Origin: Bacillus xiapuensis | GTDB taxonomy: Bacteria; Bacillota; Bacilli; Bacillales; Domibacillaceae | Direction: 5' to 3' | DNA length: 64,000 bases | NCBI RefSeq assembly: GCF_002797355.1 | Contig: NZ_KZ454939.1 | Span: forward strand, 559,828-623,827 | Shown: one piece after another, positions 31,997 through 42,139 of the stretch | How the letters are laid out: each line of letters begins with the position of its first letter | How positions within the stretch are numbered: position 1 is the stretch's first letter | The notes under the pieces: generated by a model | Database searches by the model: none | Told to the model about the DNA's origin: nothing | What the model saw: the letters and a program-made list of their open reading frames with translations, nothing else | Program-made: the position numbers and the translations under genes

Positions 31997-34417
31997 ATGG
32001 CGGATAATTTTGGATTAAAAATAGGTGTCGAGGGTGAGCGAGAATTTAAGAAGGCACTCTCCGAAATCAATCAATCATTTAAGGTACTAGGTAGTGAAAT
32101 GGCCCTTGTAACCAGTCAATTTGATAAAAACGATAAATCCATTCAATCGATCACGGCTCGAAATGCCGTTTTAAATAAAGAAATTGACGCACAGAAAGAA
32201 AAGATTTCTACCCTTAAGGCTGCCCTTGATAATGCCTCCTCCTCTTTCGGTGAAAATGACCGTCGTACCCAAAACTGGCAGATACAATTAAACAGGGCTC
32301 AGGCAGAACTGAACCTTATGGAACGTGAACTTGAGGAGTCTACAATTGAAGCGGATAGTCTCGGTGAAGAGTTAGAGAATTCCGGTAAAAGTGCAGAGGA
32401 TGCTGGTGGCAGGTTTGAAAAGCTTGGCGGTGTACTCAAGGGAATTGGTGTGGCGATGGGTGCGGTTGCCGTTGCCGCTGGAGCCGCGGCTATTAAGTTA
32501 GGTAAAGAGGTAGTTACTCAGTTTGGAGAATTAGAACAAAACCTAGGTGGATCGGAGGCGGTTTTTGGAGCATATGCTGCATCGATTCAGAAAACTGGTG
32601 AGGAAGCCTATAAAAATCTAGGTGTTTCCCAAAGTGAGTACCTTGCAACTGCTAACAAAATGGGCGCGTTATTCCAAGGTTCTGGTATACAGCAACAGAG
32701 AAGTCTTGAGCTAACTGAAAAGGCCATGCAACGTGCGGCAGACATGGCATCTGTTATGGGTATTGATATGTCCTCGGCATTGGAGGCAGTCACTGGGGCG
32801 GCAAAGGGTAACTTTGATATGATGGATAACTTAGGTGTTGCGATGAACGCTACAAACATCGAAGCCTATGCTCTCGCAAAGGGTCTGGATTTCACTTGGA
32901 ATACTGCAACACAAGCGGAAAAAGCCGAAGTAGCAATGCAAATGTTCTTTGAGAACACAGAGCAGTATGCAGGTAACTTTGCAAAAGAATCAACCGAGAC
33001 AATCTCCGGTTCTATTGGGTTACTACAGGCCGCACTTGGTTCATTTACAGCTGGACTCGGTAATGCCAATGCTGATATGACGAATCTGACTGAGAATCTT
33101 GTTGATGCTTTCGAGGCGGTTGTCACTAATATTGTACCGGTTTTAGAAAATATCGTAGCCGCCTTGCCAACAGCGACAGGCGCAACATTAGCGGCGGTTG
33201 CAGACTTGCTACCAATGCTTCTTGAATTGGTTACAAATATATTCGCGCAAGTACTGGAAACAATTTTGAGCCTTTTACCCGAACTTATTCCAGCGACGGT
33301 AAGTGCTCTAATGACGATTGTCGGTGCATTAATTGATAACCTTCCACTGCTAATAAATGCAGCAATTGAATTAGTAACAGCACTTGTGGAGGGAATCGGC
33401 ATAGCGTTACCACAACTCATCCCTGCGGCAGTTTCTGCAGTTATGCAGATTGTCCAAGGATTGATGGATAACCTACCACTCATTTTGGATGCCGCTTTGC
33501 AGTTGATTATAGGGTTAGCACAGGGATTGGTAGAGGCAATACCTCAGCTTACTTCTGCCTTACCGGTCATCATCAAAGCAATAGTGGATTTTATCATTGC
33601 ATCTATTCCACAGATTATTGATGCGGGTATTCAATTATTGACCTCACTGGTCACAGCTTTGCCTACCATTATTACAGCAGTTGTGGAAGCAATTCCGCAA
33701 ATTATCGATAGTATCATCAGTGCTGTTATTGGGTCGATTCCTTTGATTATTGATGCAGGTATCCGGCTTCTAATATCACTCATACAGGCATTGCCACAGA
33801 TTATTACTACTGTTGTCGGTGCTATTCCCAAGATTGTTAGCTCGCTGGTCAATGCCATTATTGGTAACATCGATAAGATTATCTTAGCGGGTGTACAACT
33901 GTTTGTGGCACTGATTGCAAATCTGCCAAGGATAATCGTGGAGATCGTAAAAGCCGTACCGCAGATTATCTCTGGACTGGTTAGGGCCTTTACTGGCTAT
34001 ATCGGTCAAATGGCACAAGTGGGCGGCAATTTGATTAAAGGGTTGTGGAAGGGTATATCAGACGCAGGTGCATGGTTATGGGGTAAAATATCCGGGTTTT
34101 TCGGAAATGTTGTATCGAGGATAAAAGACTTTTTCGGTATCCGCTCCCCTTCAACTCTATTTGCTGGAATTGGCCACAACATGGGTGAAGGTATCGGTGT
34201 AGGTTTTGAGGATGCAATGACAGCAGTTTCAAGGGATATGCAAAATGCAGTACCAACCAGCTTTGATTTTAATTACAGAGGTGTATCTGGACAAGGTAAT
34301 GCCACGGGTTCAAGTATCACTCAAAATATTTCAGTTGTGACACCTAAAGCTCTATCAGAAAAAGAATTAGCACGGGAGTTTAAGAACCTATCCCGTAAAC
34401 TGGCACTTGAATTGTAA
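31997..34417 (+). CDS. Tail tape measure protein
   Basis: An 806-residue tape measure protein. Residues about 1-130 are coiled coil (EKISTLKAALDNASSSFGEND). Residues about 150-340 form the conserved tape-measure core (GVAMGAVAVAAGAAAIKL, NKMGALFQGSGIQQ, AADMASVMGIDMSSALEAVTGAAKG). About 390-670 is a run of hydrophobic repeats of the type LPLIIDAGIQLLTSLVTALPTI. The end (FFGIRSPSTLFAGIGHNMGEGIGVGFEDAM) is standard. It sets tail length and spans the membrane on DNA entry. At roughly 1.5 angstrom per residue the tail would be near 120 nm. Confidence 0.95.
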   Translation: MADNFGLKIGVEGEREFKKALSEINQSFKVLGSEMALVTSQFDKNDKSIQSITARNAVLNKEIDAQKEKISTLKAALDNASSSFGENDRRTQNWQIQLNRAQAELNLMERELEESTIEADSLGEELENSGKSAEDAGGRFEKLGGVLKGIGVAMGAVAVAAGAAAIKLGKEVVTQFGELEQNLGGSEAVFGAYAASIQKTGEEAYKNLGVSQSEYLATANKMGALFQGSGIQQQRSLELTEKAMQRAADMASVMGIDMSSALEAVTGAAKGNFDMMDNLGVAMNATNIEAYALAKGLDFTWNTATQAEKAEVAMQMFFENTEQYAGNFAKESTETISGSIGLLQAALGSFTAGLGNANADMTNLTENLVDAFEAVVTNIVPVLENIVAALPTATGATLAAVADLLPMLLELVTNIFAQVLETILSLLPELIPATVSALMTIVGALIDNLPLLINAAIELVTALVEGIGIALPQLIPAAVSAVMQIVQGLMDNLPLILDAALQLIIGLAQGLVEAIPQLTSALPVIIKAIVDFIIASIPQIIDAGIQLLTSLVTALPTIITAVVEAIPQIIDSIISAVIGSIPLIIDAGIRLLISLIQALPQIITTVVGAIPKIVSSLVNAIIGNIDKIILAGVQLFVALIANLPRIIVEIVKAVPQIISGLVRAFTGYIGQMAQVGGNLIKGLWKGISDAGAWLWGKISGFFGNVVSRIKDFFGIRSPSTLFAGIGHNMGEGIGVGFEDAMTAVSRDMQNAVPTSFDFNYRGVSGQGNATGSSITQNISVVTPKALSEKELAREFKNLSRKLALEL

Positions 34418-34430
34418 AGGAGGTACGGAA

Positions 34431-35282
34431 ATGGAGCTAACATACACCAATAGAGATGGAGAGAGTATTACGCTTAAGCAAAGCCGACCGTACTTTCTTA
34501 CGAAGGTAGACGGTACTGGAAATATTCGTCAAACCGTCAACACTTTCAAGGCGCCGGATCAGGATGGCGCTTTTTATATTTCCTCCACACTAGATATGCG
34601 AAACATAACGATTGAAGGTACGGTTGTTGCTGATACTCCCGATGAAGCCTTTAAAAGGAGACAACGATTCCTTCAAATATTCAGCCCAAAGCTACTAGGG
34701 ACCCTTCAATACCGTGACCGACAGATATCCTGTGTGGTGGAGGAGGCAGGCTTTAGTGTTTCTAATCGGCAACGAATACCAAACTTCTTTGTCAGTCTAC
34801 TCTGCCCATCCCCTTTCTTCGAGACATTAAATGAGGTGCGAGAGGAACTGGCATCATGGATACCGCTATTTGAGTTTGAATTGGAAATTCCTATGAGTGG
34901 GATGGAGTTCGGAATGCGTCAACCTAGCCAAATCATTACAGTGGAAAATATCGGGGATGTATCTTGTGGATGTGAGATTGTATTCCGAGCCTTAGGTACT
35001 GTGTCGAACCCTGAACTATTAAACATAGACACGGGAGAATATATCCGACTTCTCACTACAATGAGCGCTGGGGATGAACTTCGCGTATACACCCACTTCG
35101 CTGGTAAGCGTGTGGTCCAGATTAATGGGTCAACGATTACAAATGCTTTTTCACTGTTGGATACCAATTCGGTGTTCTTTCAACTCGCGGCAGGTCTTAA
35201 TACACTACGATACGATGCTTCAGTCAATATGGAACTGCTAGAGGTTAGTATTTACTTTCGTCCGCAGTTTCTGGGGGTGTAA
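34431..35282 (+). CDS. dit: Distal tail protein (Dit, siphovirus type)
   Basis: A 283-residue distal tail protein: KSRPYFL-like start, TFKAPDQDGAFYISSTLDMRNITIEGTV, DEAFKRRQRFLQIFSPK and the galectin-like C-terminal half with GCEIVFRALGTVSNPELLNIDTGEYIRL. It forms the hub that joins tube and baseplate. ATG 34431 follows AAAGGAGGTACGGAA. Confidence 0.92.
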   Translation: MELTYTNRDGESITLKQSRPYFLTKVDGTGNIRQTVNTFKAPDQDGAFYISSTLDMRNITIEGTVVADTPDEAFKRRQRFLQIFSPKLLGTLQYRDRQISCVVEEAGFSVSNRQRIPNFFVSLLCPSPFFETLNEVREELASWIPLFEFELEIPMSGMEFGMRQPSQIITVENIGDVSCGCEIVFRALGTVSNPELLNIDTGEYIRLLTTMSAGDELRVYTHFAGKRVVQINGSTITNAFSLLDTNSVFFQLAAGLNTLRYDASVNMELLEVSIYFRPQFLGV

Positions 35283-35284
35283 AG

Positions 35285-37222
35285 ATGGAACTGTATATCT
35301 ACAATTCAAACCGAGAGCTTGTGGGCATTGTGGAGTCCTTCGAGTACTTACGCTGGACGAGACGCTATTCCCAGTGTGGCTCATTTGAGTTAAAAGCGAT
35401 TGCAACTTTGGAAAATACAGAACTATTAAAGGAAGGGAATATCATCTGGAAAAATGATGATGAGGAAGTCGGGATCATCGAACATCTGGAACTTTCTCAA
35501 ACCGAGCATGAAATTATTACTGCAAGTGGTCGGTTTGCAACTTCCTTCCTCTCCCGCCGCATTGTTTGGCAAACGGAGAAATTGTCTGGTGATATTTCTA
35601 CTTGTGTAGAGCAACTTTTAAATAATAATCTTATCAATCCTTCTGATGTAGCAAGGAAGATTGCGAACATATCCTTTTCTGCTCCAAACTTTAATGTTCC
35701 TATCAGCACACAGGTATCGTATCGAAATTTGATGGATGCTGTGACGGAACTATGTGTTGCATCGGATGTTGGCATTAAGACTGTGTTCACTCCTACTACA
35801 GGGGTTTTTACCGTAGCGTTATATATGGGAACGGAATCACAAGCTGTATTTTCAAAGGAATATGAAAACCTTACAGAACAGATTTATACAATAAGTGCTG
35901 GAGATTATGCCAACACCGCCCTTGTTGGTGGTGAAGGAGAAGGTCCAGACAGAACTTTTGTTGCAATTACAAGTGGCTCTGGTGAGACAAGGCACGAAAT
36001 TTTTGTGGATGCTAAGGACTTACGGGCAGAAGACTTTGGTTTAGATTACATTGATACATTAATCTTTCGAGGTCAAAGTAAGCTGAGTGAGCAAGCCATA
36101 CGCTATTCATTTGATACATCGGTCAATCCACACGGTAATTTGTCATATAAGATAGACTTCGATCTTGGGCAGACCGTCAAAGTTATTTCCAAAGCATGGG
36201 GTGTATCCATGACGACACGTATCACCGAAGTTGAAGAAACTTATGACGCAGATGGCCGGAGTATCAGTGTAGTATTCGGAAAAGCTGAATTGACAATAGC
36301 CCAAAAATTACACTCCGACTTGAGCGAGGTGAAAACAGCAATATCGGCTCCAACTGGCATATCTGAAATTGCACAGGCTTTAGGAGCAGTGGAGGATACG
36401 CTAGTAGCAGTTGAGGAAACCTTAGGCGACTTGACGGAGGTAGATTCAAAGATTCAAGGAGACAACGTAGCATCTACTATCAACAATCTGTATGGAAAAC
36501 TACCTGCGCTCGAAATCAATGTTGGCGGAGGAACTATATCGATTGGACAATATGCGTTGTATTATATGAAACCTGGAGATGCCTTTTATTTCACCTCATG
36601 GAGTGGCAATAAGTTTAGTGACCAGCCAAGTGACGACGGCCATGTCTTTTTGATAAAACATAGCGGGGACAATACGGGAAATGGATATCAGCGGGCAATG
36701 GGTTTCTTTATTTCTCGCAATACGCTGACTTTCTATGTGATTTCTGTTTTCGTATTTAATAACCCTTCTGGACAAGCAAACTGGCTTAATATCAATAATG
36801 AACCTGTAACTACTGCAAGAATTGCCAATGGAGCAGTTACAGGTTTAAAAATTGCAGACCGTACAATTACAGCTACTAAAATGGTTTCTTCTTTTAGCGA
36901 CTATTCAACTACAGAACAAAACACTGGGCGACTATGGATAGATGGTAAGACAATTTATCGCAAGCAAGTGAATCTTGGGACACTTACAAATACGACACCG
37001 AAAAGCGTAGCTCACGGCATATCAAACCTCAGCACTATTGTCAGTTTAACAGGCTTTGCGACAAATGGGACCGTATTCTTGCCACTGCCCCTTGCCCGGT
37101 ACAACAACTTCGCATCGCAAATCGGACTCTTCGCAAATAAGACCGACATTGTAGTCGAACCAGGCAATGATAGAACTGCGTATACAGGCTATGTAGTAAT
37201 AGAGTATACAAAAACGGAATAG
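35285..37222 (+). CDS. Tail-associated protein, ReqiPepy6 Gp37-like (Tal) with variable C-terminus
   Basis: A 645-residue tail protein. The N-terminal ~370 residues are the Gp37-like tail domain (ELYIYNSNRELVGIVESFEYLRWTRRYSQCGSFEL, GRFATSFLSRRIVWQTEKLSGD). A helical linker (IAQALGAVEDTLVAVEETLGDLTEVDSKI) leads to a beta-rich C-terminal region with repeats of the type TARIANGAVTGLKIADRTITATKM. The C-terminal part is the likely contact with host surface. Confidence 0.88.
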   Translation: MELYIYNSNRELVGIVESFEYLRWTRRYSQCGSFELKAIATLENTELLKEGNIIWKNDDEEVGIIEHLELSQTEHEIITASGRFATSFLSRRIVWQTEKLSGDISTCVEQLLNNNLINPSDVARKIANISFSAPNFNVPISTQVSYRNLMDAVTELCVASDVGIKTVFTPTTGVFTVALYMGTESQAVFSKEYENLTEQIYTISAGDYANTALVGGEGEGPDRTFVAITSGSGETRHEIFVDAKDLRAEDFGLDYIDTLIFRGQSKLSEQAIRYSFDTSVNPHGNLSYKIDFDLGQTVKVISKAWGVSMTTRITEVEETYDADGRSISVVFGKAELTIAQKLHSDLSEVKTAISAPTGISEIAQALGAVEDTLVAVEETLGDLTEVDSKIQGDNVASTINNLYGKLPALEINVGGGTISIGQYALYYMKPGDAFYFTSWSGNKFSDQPSDDGHVFLIKHSGDNTGNGYQRAMGFFISRNTLTFYVISVFVFNNPSGQANWLNINNEPVTTARIANGAVTGLKIADRTITATKMVSSFSDYSTTEQNTGRLWIDGKTIYRKQVNLGTLTNTTPKSVAHGISNLSTIVSLTGFATNGTVFLPLPLARYNNFASQIGLFANKTDIVVEPGNDRTAYTGYVVIEYTKTE

Positions 37223-37237
37223 AAGGAGGAGTGATTG

Positions 37238-37741
37238 ATGGAAAAAAGCGGATTTTTCAATTCATCCGATGGTGATAGAGTCTATGATGCAACGGACTTC
37301 GCTGCATACTTTGGAAGCCTTGTCTCGAATGGTGTGTTTTATGCGACACCAACAAACTTACTGGTATCTCCTGGGATTGGATTAGCAGTAACCATAGCAC
37401 CGGGCAGTGCATGGATTAATGGTTATAGATATGAAAATACGGATGTTTTAAATAAACCCCTTGCTACAGCAGATGGGAGCAATCCTCGCATAGACAGGGT
37501 TGTGGTTCGTTTAAGTCAAATTACGAGAAGCATTCAGCTCGCCATTGTTACTGGTACTCCAACGGCATCGCCCATAGCTCCGGAGTTGACAAGAACAAGC
37601 GATGTCTATGAACTAGGTATTGCTGATGTTCTAGTACCTTCAGCTGCTACATCGATTTCAGCAAATAACATTATTGATACTCGGTTGAATACTAGTCTTT
37701 GCGGGTTGGTAAACTCGCTAGTTTCTGCGGTTTATGAATAG
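37238..37741 (+). CDS. Baseplate/receptor-binding-type structural protein (167 aa)
   Basis: A 167-residue protein: SGFFNSSDGDRVYDATDFAAYFGSLVSNGVF, VTIAPGSAWINGYRYENTD, RIDRVVVRLSQITRSIQLAIVTGTP. This pattern is common in small structural proteins before tail fibres in Firmicute siphoviruses. ATG 37238 follows AGAAGGAGGAGTGATTG. It probably forms the base of the fibre. Confidence 0.8.
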   Translation: MEKSGFFNSSDGDRVYDATDFAAYFGSLVSNGVFYATPTNLLVSPGIGLAVTIAPGSAWINGYRYENTDVLNKPLATADGSNPRIDRVVVRLSQITRSIQLAIVTGTPTASPIAPELTRTSDVYELGIADVLVPSAATSISANNIIDTRLNTSLCGLVNSLVSAVYE

Positions 37742-37754
37742 GAGGTGAATATAA

Positions 37755-40109
37755 GTGGCGGATATTAACGGTATAACTTTGCAGGCGGGTTCTAGCCCGA
37801 CCGTTCATTACACGATTACTTATACTAAAAGCCGACCTAATAATAGTCAGATGACATACAACTTCACCATATCCGCTGCGTTAGGTTCATCAGGTTCCTT
37901 TATTCGTAGTGGTTATGCATTGCTTTGCACTATGACTGTAAATGGATCTTCTTCACAAGTGCGTATTAAAGCGGCAGACGGAGATAACTGGGAAGGGACC
38001 ACACCAAGGATTAGATATGTTTCGGTGACCTGTGCTTCTACTACAGGTAATGCAACCCAGCCAGTCACATTCAAAGTGGTATCTGATGGACGATTACCAT
38101 TATCCTCTGGTGTGATTACCAATTCAAGCTATACGGTACTAAGTGCTCCATTGCTTACTACGGCTTGTGGAGCCCCGACATCTTGTACGGTTTCCCCGAC
38201 ACTTGCGGAAGGGGATGTGACTCTTTCTTGGAGTGGTGCTTCTGGGGGCATCAATAATACGATTTCTAGTTATGAGATTCAATATAGTGATTCTGCCGAT
38301 AACATCACATGGGGAGCATGGACTGCTCTGACAACTGTGACCACCACAGCATCAAGTGGCAGTGTATCAGTAGCACCGCCCTCAACGCGAGGTAATTACC
38401 GAAGATTTCGTGTACGAACCCGTGGTACAGCAGGAGCTAGTTATTACTCTAGCTGGAAAGTATCCACAAACAGCGTCCGCAGGAATACGGTACCAAAGCC
38501 AGCAACGACTGCTGTTGCCTCCCCTGCGGCATATAGTAATGAGACTATCACACTTACTTGGAGCGGAGCGTCTAGCGGTACCAGTCCAATTAAGGGGTAT
38601 CAAATTGCCAGTCGCACATCCACGGATAACAGCACATGGAGTGCGTGGAATGTGTTGACCATGTTGACATTGGCAGCAAGCGGTGGTAGCTATAATCCAA
38701 TTGTATCGAGGACCCCAGGAACATATACACAATTTGGTATTTGGACAATTGACACATTTGATGTTTACTCAATAGAGAAAATCAGTAATAGCATTTATTG
38801 CAACATCACTGCCTGTGCAGCACCGACTGCCTGCACGGTAAGTGCAACATTATCTGAAGGAAACGTTACTCTTTCTTGGAGCGGAGCATCTGGCGGTGCA
38901 GGTAACCCTATCACTTCCTATGAAATACAGTACAGTGATTCACATGATAACATCAATTGGGGTGCCTGGTTGGCATTGGCTATAGTCAATACTTCTGCAA
39001 CAAGCAGTATTTTAAATGTCAGTCCACCTGCTATACGTGGCCATTATCGTCGGTTTCGAATAAGAACTCGTGGTACGGCTGGTGAGGATTATTACTCAGA
39101 CTGGACTATTTCCAGCAATACTGTTCGTAAAAACATACTGCCCATACCACCGACTATTTTTGCCGCAAACCCTCCTATATATGAAGTAAATACAATAAAC
39201 CTTTCGTGGAGTGGAACGGTACCTGGAACCAGCTCCATCAAGCAATATGTTATTCAACAGGCCACTTCGATAGATGGACTAAATTGGTCTGCTTATGAAG
39301 CACTGACGACAGTTATTTCCAATGCGACTTCAGGCACTCTTCAGGTAAATGCCTCACAGGTTGCCGGTAGATATACTCGTTATCGAATCAGCGTCACAGA
39401 TGCACTTGATGCAGTGTCTGCATATGTTGTTAGTAACGCGGTAAAGAAAAACAGCCCGCCTGTAGCACCGATAGTGGACTGTCCAATGTCTGGCAATTTT
39501 ACTTATAATGCTACACCACGTTTTATGATCACAACAGGAATTGAACCGGATGGACAAACACAAATAATGGAGGTAAGGATTGACTCTGGTTCATGGCAAA
39601 ACAGCGTAGACAATCCTGAGCGGTTTTCTGTAAGCGGCTATCTTGGTAATGGGGTCAAGACAATTTACCAAGCTGAACCGCTTTCTGCAGGTAATCATAC
39701 GGTTACCTTCCGTTGTCTTGACAGTGATATCGAATCAGCAAGTATAGAAGTTGTTCGTACTTTTACGATATTGGCATTACCTTTTGAAATCATTACTCCA
39801 AATGTGACGCATGTAAAGGCAGCGCATATTCAGACGATTCGAACTGCTGTAAATAGGGTGCGTAGCTATTACAATCTATCCCCTATGACTTGGAAAGAGG
39901 AGATCATTGCAGGAAAGACCACTATTAAGAATTGGCCATTTCATATCGTTGAAATACGCAAGGCTATTGATTCGATTATTTTAATGGTTAATAGCTTTGA
40001 TTCTTCCCAGGCATTCGATATACCACCTGTCACATGGCTACCTATTGGTACAGGACGACCAAAAGCGGATGTGATGCAACAAATACATGATCTAATTCAA
40101 ATAATGTAA
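37755..40109 (+). CDS. Tail fibre with fibronectin type III-like repeats
   Basis: A 784-residue protein built of at least four FN3-like repeats. Repeats one and three are nearly identical (ACGAPTSCTVSPTL-type start, VTLSWSGASGG, SYEIQYSDSADNITWGAW against SYEIQYSDSHDNINWGAW), and two and four resemble each other. The C-terminal ~80 residues (THVKAAHIQTIRTAVNRVRSYYNL...HIVEIRKAIDSIILMVNSF) are a separate helical domain. GTG start at 37755 after AGGAGGTGAATATAA. FN3 domains in tail fibres help weak binding to surface sugars; the receptor is unknown. Confidence 0.85.
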   Translation: MADINGITLQAGSSPTVHYTITYTKSRPNNSQMTYNFTISAALGSSGSFIRSGYALLCTMTVNGSSSQVRIKAADGDNWEGTTPRIRYVSVTCASTTGNATQPVTFKVVSDGRLPLSSGVITNSSYTVLSAPLLTTACGAPTSCTVSPTLAEGDVTLSWSGASGGINNTISSYEIQYSDSADNITWGAWTALTTVTTTASSGSVSVAPPSTRGNYRRFRVRTRGTAGASYYSSWKVSTNSVRRNTVPKPATTAVASPAAYSNETITLTWSGASSGTSPIKGYQIASRTSTDNSTWSAWNVLTMLTLAASGGSYNPIVSRTPGTYTQFGIWTIDTFDVYSIEKISNSIYCNITACAAPTACTVSATLSEGNVTLSWSGASGGAGNPITSYEIQYSDSHDNINWGAWLALAIVNTSATSSILNVSPPAIRGHYRRFRIRTRGTAGEDYYSDWTISSNTVRKNILPIPPTIFAANPPIYEVNTINLSWSGTVPGTSSIKQYVIQQATSIDGLNWSAYEALTTVISNATSGTLQVNASQVAGRYTRYRISVTDALDAVSAYVVSNAVKKNSPPVAPIVDCPMSGNFTYNATPRFMITTGIEPDGQTQIMEVRIDSGSWQNSVDNPERFSVSGYLGNGVKTIYQAEPLSAGNHTVTFRCLDSDIESASIEVVRTFTILALPFEIITPNVTHVKAAHIQTIRTAVNRVRSYYNLSPMTWKEEIIAGKTTIKNWPFHIVEIRKAIDSIILMVNSFDSSQAFDIPPVTWLPIGTGRPKADVMQQIHDLIQIM

Positions 40110-40120
40110 AGGTAAAATTC

Positions 40121-40153
40121 AGCGCTCTTGTCATTTGCAGGGGCGCTTTTCTA
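40121..40153 (+). terminator. Weak terminator after the tail fibre
   Basis: AGCGCTC...GGGCGCT stem followed by TTTCT. It may lower expression of the lysis genes relative to structural genes. Confidence 0.55.
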
Positions 40154-40185
40154 TATGGAAATACACGAAATGGAGGTGTCTATTA

Positions 40186-40626
40186 ATGAAAGAGATTTGG
40201 AATTGGATACAACTGGCTATTGCCGCTGTCGGTGGATTTCTTGGATGGTTTCTCGGAGGCTATGATGGATTTCTTTATGCATTGGTAGCCTTTATTGTCA
40301 TCGATTATGTGACGGGATTGCTCTGTGCCATTATAGATAAAAAGCTGTGCAGTGAAATTGGTGCAAAAGGAATTTTCAAAAAGGTACTCATCTTTGCAAT
40401 GGTAGGCATTGCTCATATTATTGATACACAAATTTTGGGTATTATCGGAGAGAATAGTGGTGCTTTACGCACAGCAGTAATCTTTTTCTACCTGAGCAAT
40501 GAAGGAATATCGATTTTGGAGAATGCGGGTCATATTGGACTACCCATCCCAGAGAAACTAAAATCAGTTCTACAGCAGTTACATGGACGTGATCAAGAAC
40601 CACGTAAGCCAGGTGATGAAGTATGA
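40186..40626 (+). CDS. Phage holin
   Basis: A 146-residue holin of the toxin-secretion/phage-lysis family with three or four hydrophobic segments: IQLAIAAVGGFLGWFLGGYDGFLYALVAFIVIDYVTGLLCAII, VLIFAMVGIAHIIDTQIL and LRTAVIFFYLSNEGISILENAG. It makes the membrane pore through which the amidase acts. ATG 40186 after AATGGAGGTGTCTATTA. Overlaps the next gene (ATGA). Confidence 0.92.
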   Translation: MKEIWNWIQLAIAAVGGFLGWFLGGYDGFLYALVAFIVIDYVTGLLCAIIDKKLCSEIGAKGIFKKVLIFAMVGIAHIIDTQILGIIGENSGALRTAVIFFYLSNEGISILENAGHIGLPIPEKLKSVLQQLHGRDQEPRKPGDEV

Positions 40627-42122
40627 TTGACATAACGAAAGCAGTAACGGTGTCCATCGGTCGTCGAGGTGAGCATCACTATCGAAATATTGAATTTGAT
40701 GTATCTGGCTTATTAGAAGAAAAATACCCCAGTGCCTCTTTGAATGCAATTTTCAAAAGACCCGATGGTATTGCCTATCCAGTGGTCACGAGTTACGCTG
40801 ATGGGATTCTTACCTGGTCGCCTAGTGCAACGGATACATCTATTGTCGGTGTCGGTCGTCTAGAAATAAGGGTTACTTATGGAGATGTGGTTGGAAAAAG
40901 CATTCAGATACTAACCATTGTTGAGGATGCTCTTGTTGACGGAATTGCCGAGCCGCCCGAACCTCCTGCACAGGAATGGCTTAATCAGGTTCTTTCTGCA
41001 TTAGCTGAACTAGATATTAATGAAACATATAATCTATTAAACCTTATCTACAGCCTTTTAAATAATAACTATGATTTGCTAAACACCACACATGGCAGAT
41101 TAAATGATACCTATGGTTTAGTCAATGATAACTATGCAATTTTAAATACAACACATAGTCTGTTAAATGATAACTATAATTTGCTAAATACCACACATGG
41201 TCTAATCGAGGATATGAGAGATACTCTATACACTCGGACTGGTATTATCCTTAATCATTTGCATCCGATAGAAACTGCTACTGCACCGGATATGGTAAGC
41301 CGGAGAGCATCCATCACATTTACGAGCATAAATAGCGGCAATAACGTAGTACTTGGCACGGTAACCTATACATTTGTTACATCCTTGGGCAGTCCGACAA
41401 CAAACAATGTGCAGGTGTTAATCCAAGGCACTCTCCGCAATACTGTCAAGAAACTTGCCGAAGCCATAAGGGGTATTCAAGATGTAGCGAACATTGCATA
41501 TGGGTCAGGAACATCACCAAACCCAGCAAGCACAGCCTATTGGACGAGTCGAGTTTTCTCCATTGGTGATGCTACTATTCCTTCTGGTGAGAGTCTATTC
41601 ATATTGGAAAGAGCGGAAAATGCTACGACACCATTGGCCCTTACCTCTACCGCAACATCTACTATCAACGCATTTACTAGGGCAAGCTATTTGAGATATG
41701 TTTTGAGCGGTAATGCTACAGGCGGGGGCGGTATTAACAGCGTTCGAGGACCTTTGTACACATTATTGCCAATTGGTAGCGTGGTTATAGGCGGGCAGGG
41801 TGGATTGCTTTATCCAACAGCTTATGATTGTCATTTAGTTACCCTTTGCCGCCAATCGGATACAAGTGAAAAAGAACTAGACTTATATATATCAAATGAT
41901 GAAGTGAACTTTACCAGAATCTCACGTAGCACACCTATAGGTGCTGATAGTTCAAACGCTGGGTTGCATATTCATATTCAAATGCGTCAAAGCCGGGTGC
42001 CTTCTGGTTATGGATTGTATATCAGTATGGGAAGTGATGGAACATCGGCGAATGCTTTTTGTGATTTGAAGTTTACCTATCATCTATACCCTGTGGCTCT
42101 TGCATCTGACACAAATTCTTGA
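40623..42122 (+). CDS. BppU-like baseplate protein with asparagine-rich heptad stalk
   Basis: A 499-residue structural protein. The N-terminal ~110 residues resemble baseplate upper protein domains (SGLLEEKYPSASLNAIFKRPDGIAYPVVTSYADGILTW). Residues about 135-200 are nine heptads of the form NDNYNLLN/TTHGLLN, an asparagine-rich trimeric coiled-coil stalk. A beta-rich head follows (about 215-499). It is unusual that such a fibre gene lies between holin and amidase genes. Start overlaps the holin stop. Confidence 0.75.
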   Translation: MIDITKAVTVSIGRRGEHHYRNIEFDVSGLLEEKYPSASLNAIFKRPDGIAYPVVTSYADGILTWSPSATDTSIVGVGRLEIRVTYGDVVGKSIQILTIVEDALVDGIAEPPEPPAQEWLNQVLSALAELDINETYNLLNLIYSLLNNNYDLLNTTHGRLNDTYGLVNDNYAILNTTHSLLNDNYNLLNTTHGLIEDMRDTLYTRTGIILNHLHPIETATAPDMVSRRASITFTSINSGNNVVLGTVTYTFVTSLGSPTTNNVQVLIQGTLRNTVKKLAEAIRGIQDVANIAYGSGTSPNPASTAYWTSRVFSIGDATIPSGESLFILERAENATTPLALTSTATSTINAFTRASYLRYVLSGNATGGGGINSVRGPLYTLLPIGSVVIGGQGGLLYPTAYDCHLVTLCRQSDTSEKELDLYISNDEVNFTRISRSTPIGADSSNAGLHIHIQMRQSRVPSGYGLYISMGSDGTSANAFCDLKFTYHLYPVALASDTNS

Positions 42123-42139
42123 TTAGTGAGGTGACCGTA

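Noticed and set aside
32866-33483. Minus-strand open frame of 205 codons inside the tape measure gene
   Set aside because: It is a composition shadow of the repetitive hydrophobic region, Ser/Ala-rich, without ribosome site.
41030-41215. Regular DNA repeats that look like a short CRISPR-like array
   Set aside because: The units are 21 bases long, in frame within an open gene, and code for protein heptads; there are no spacers.
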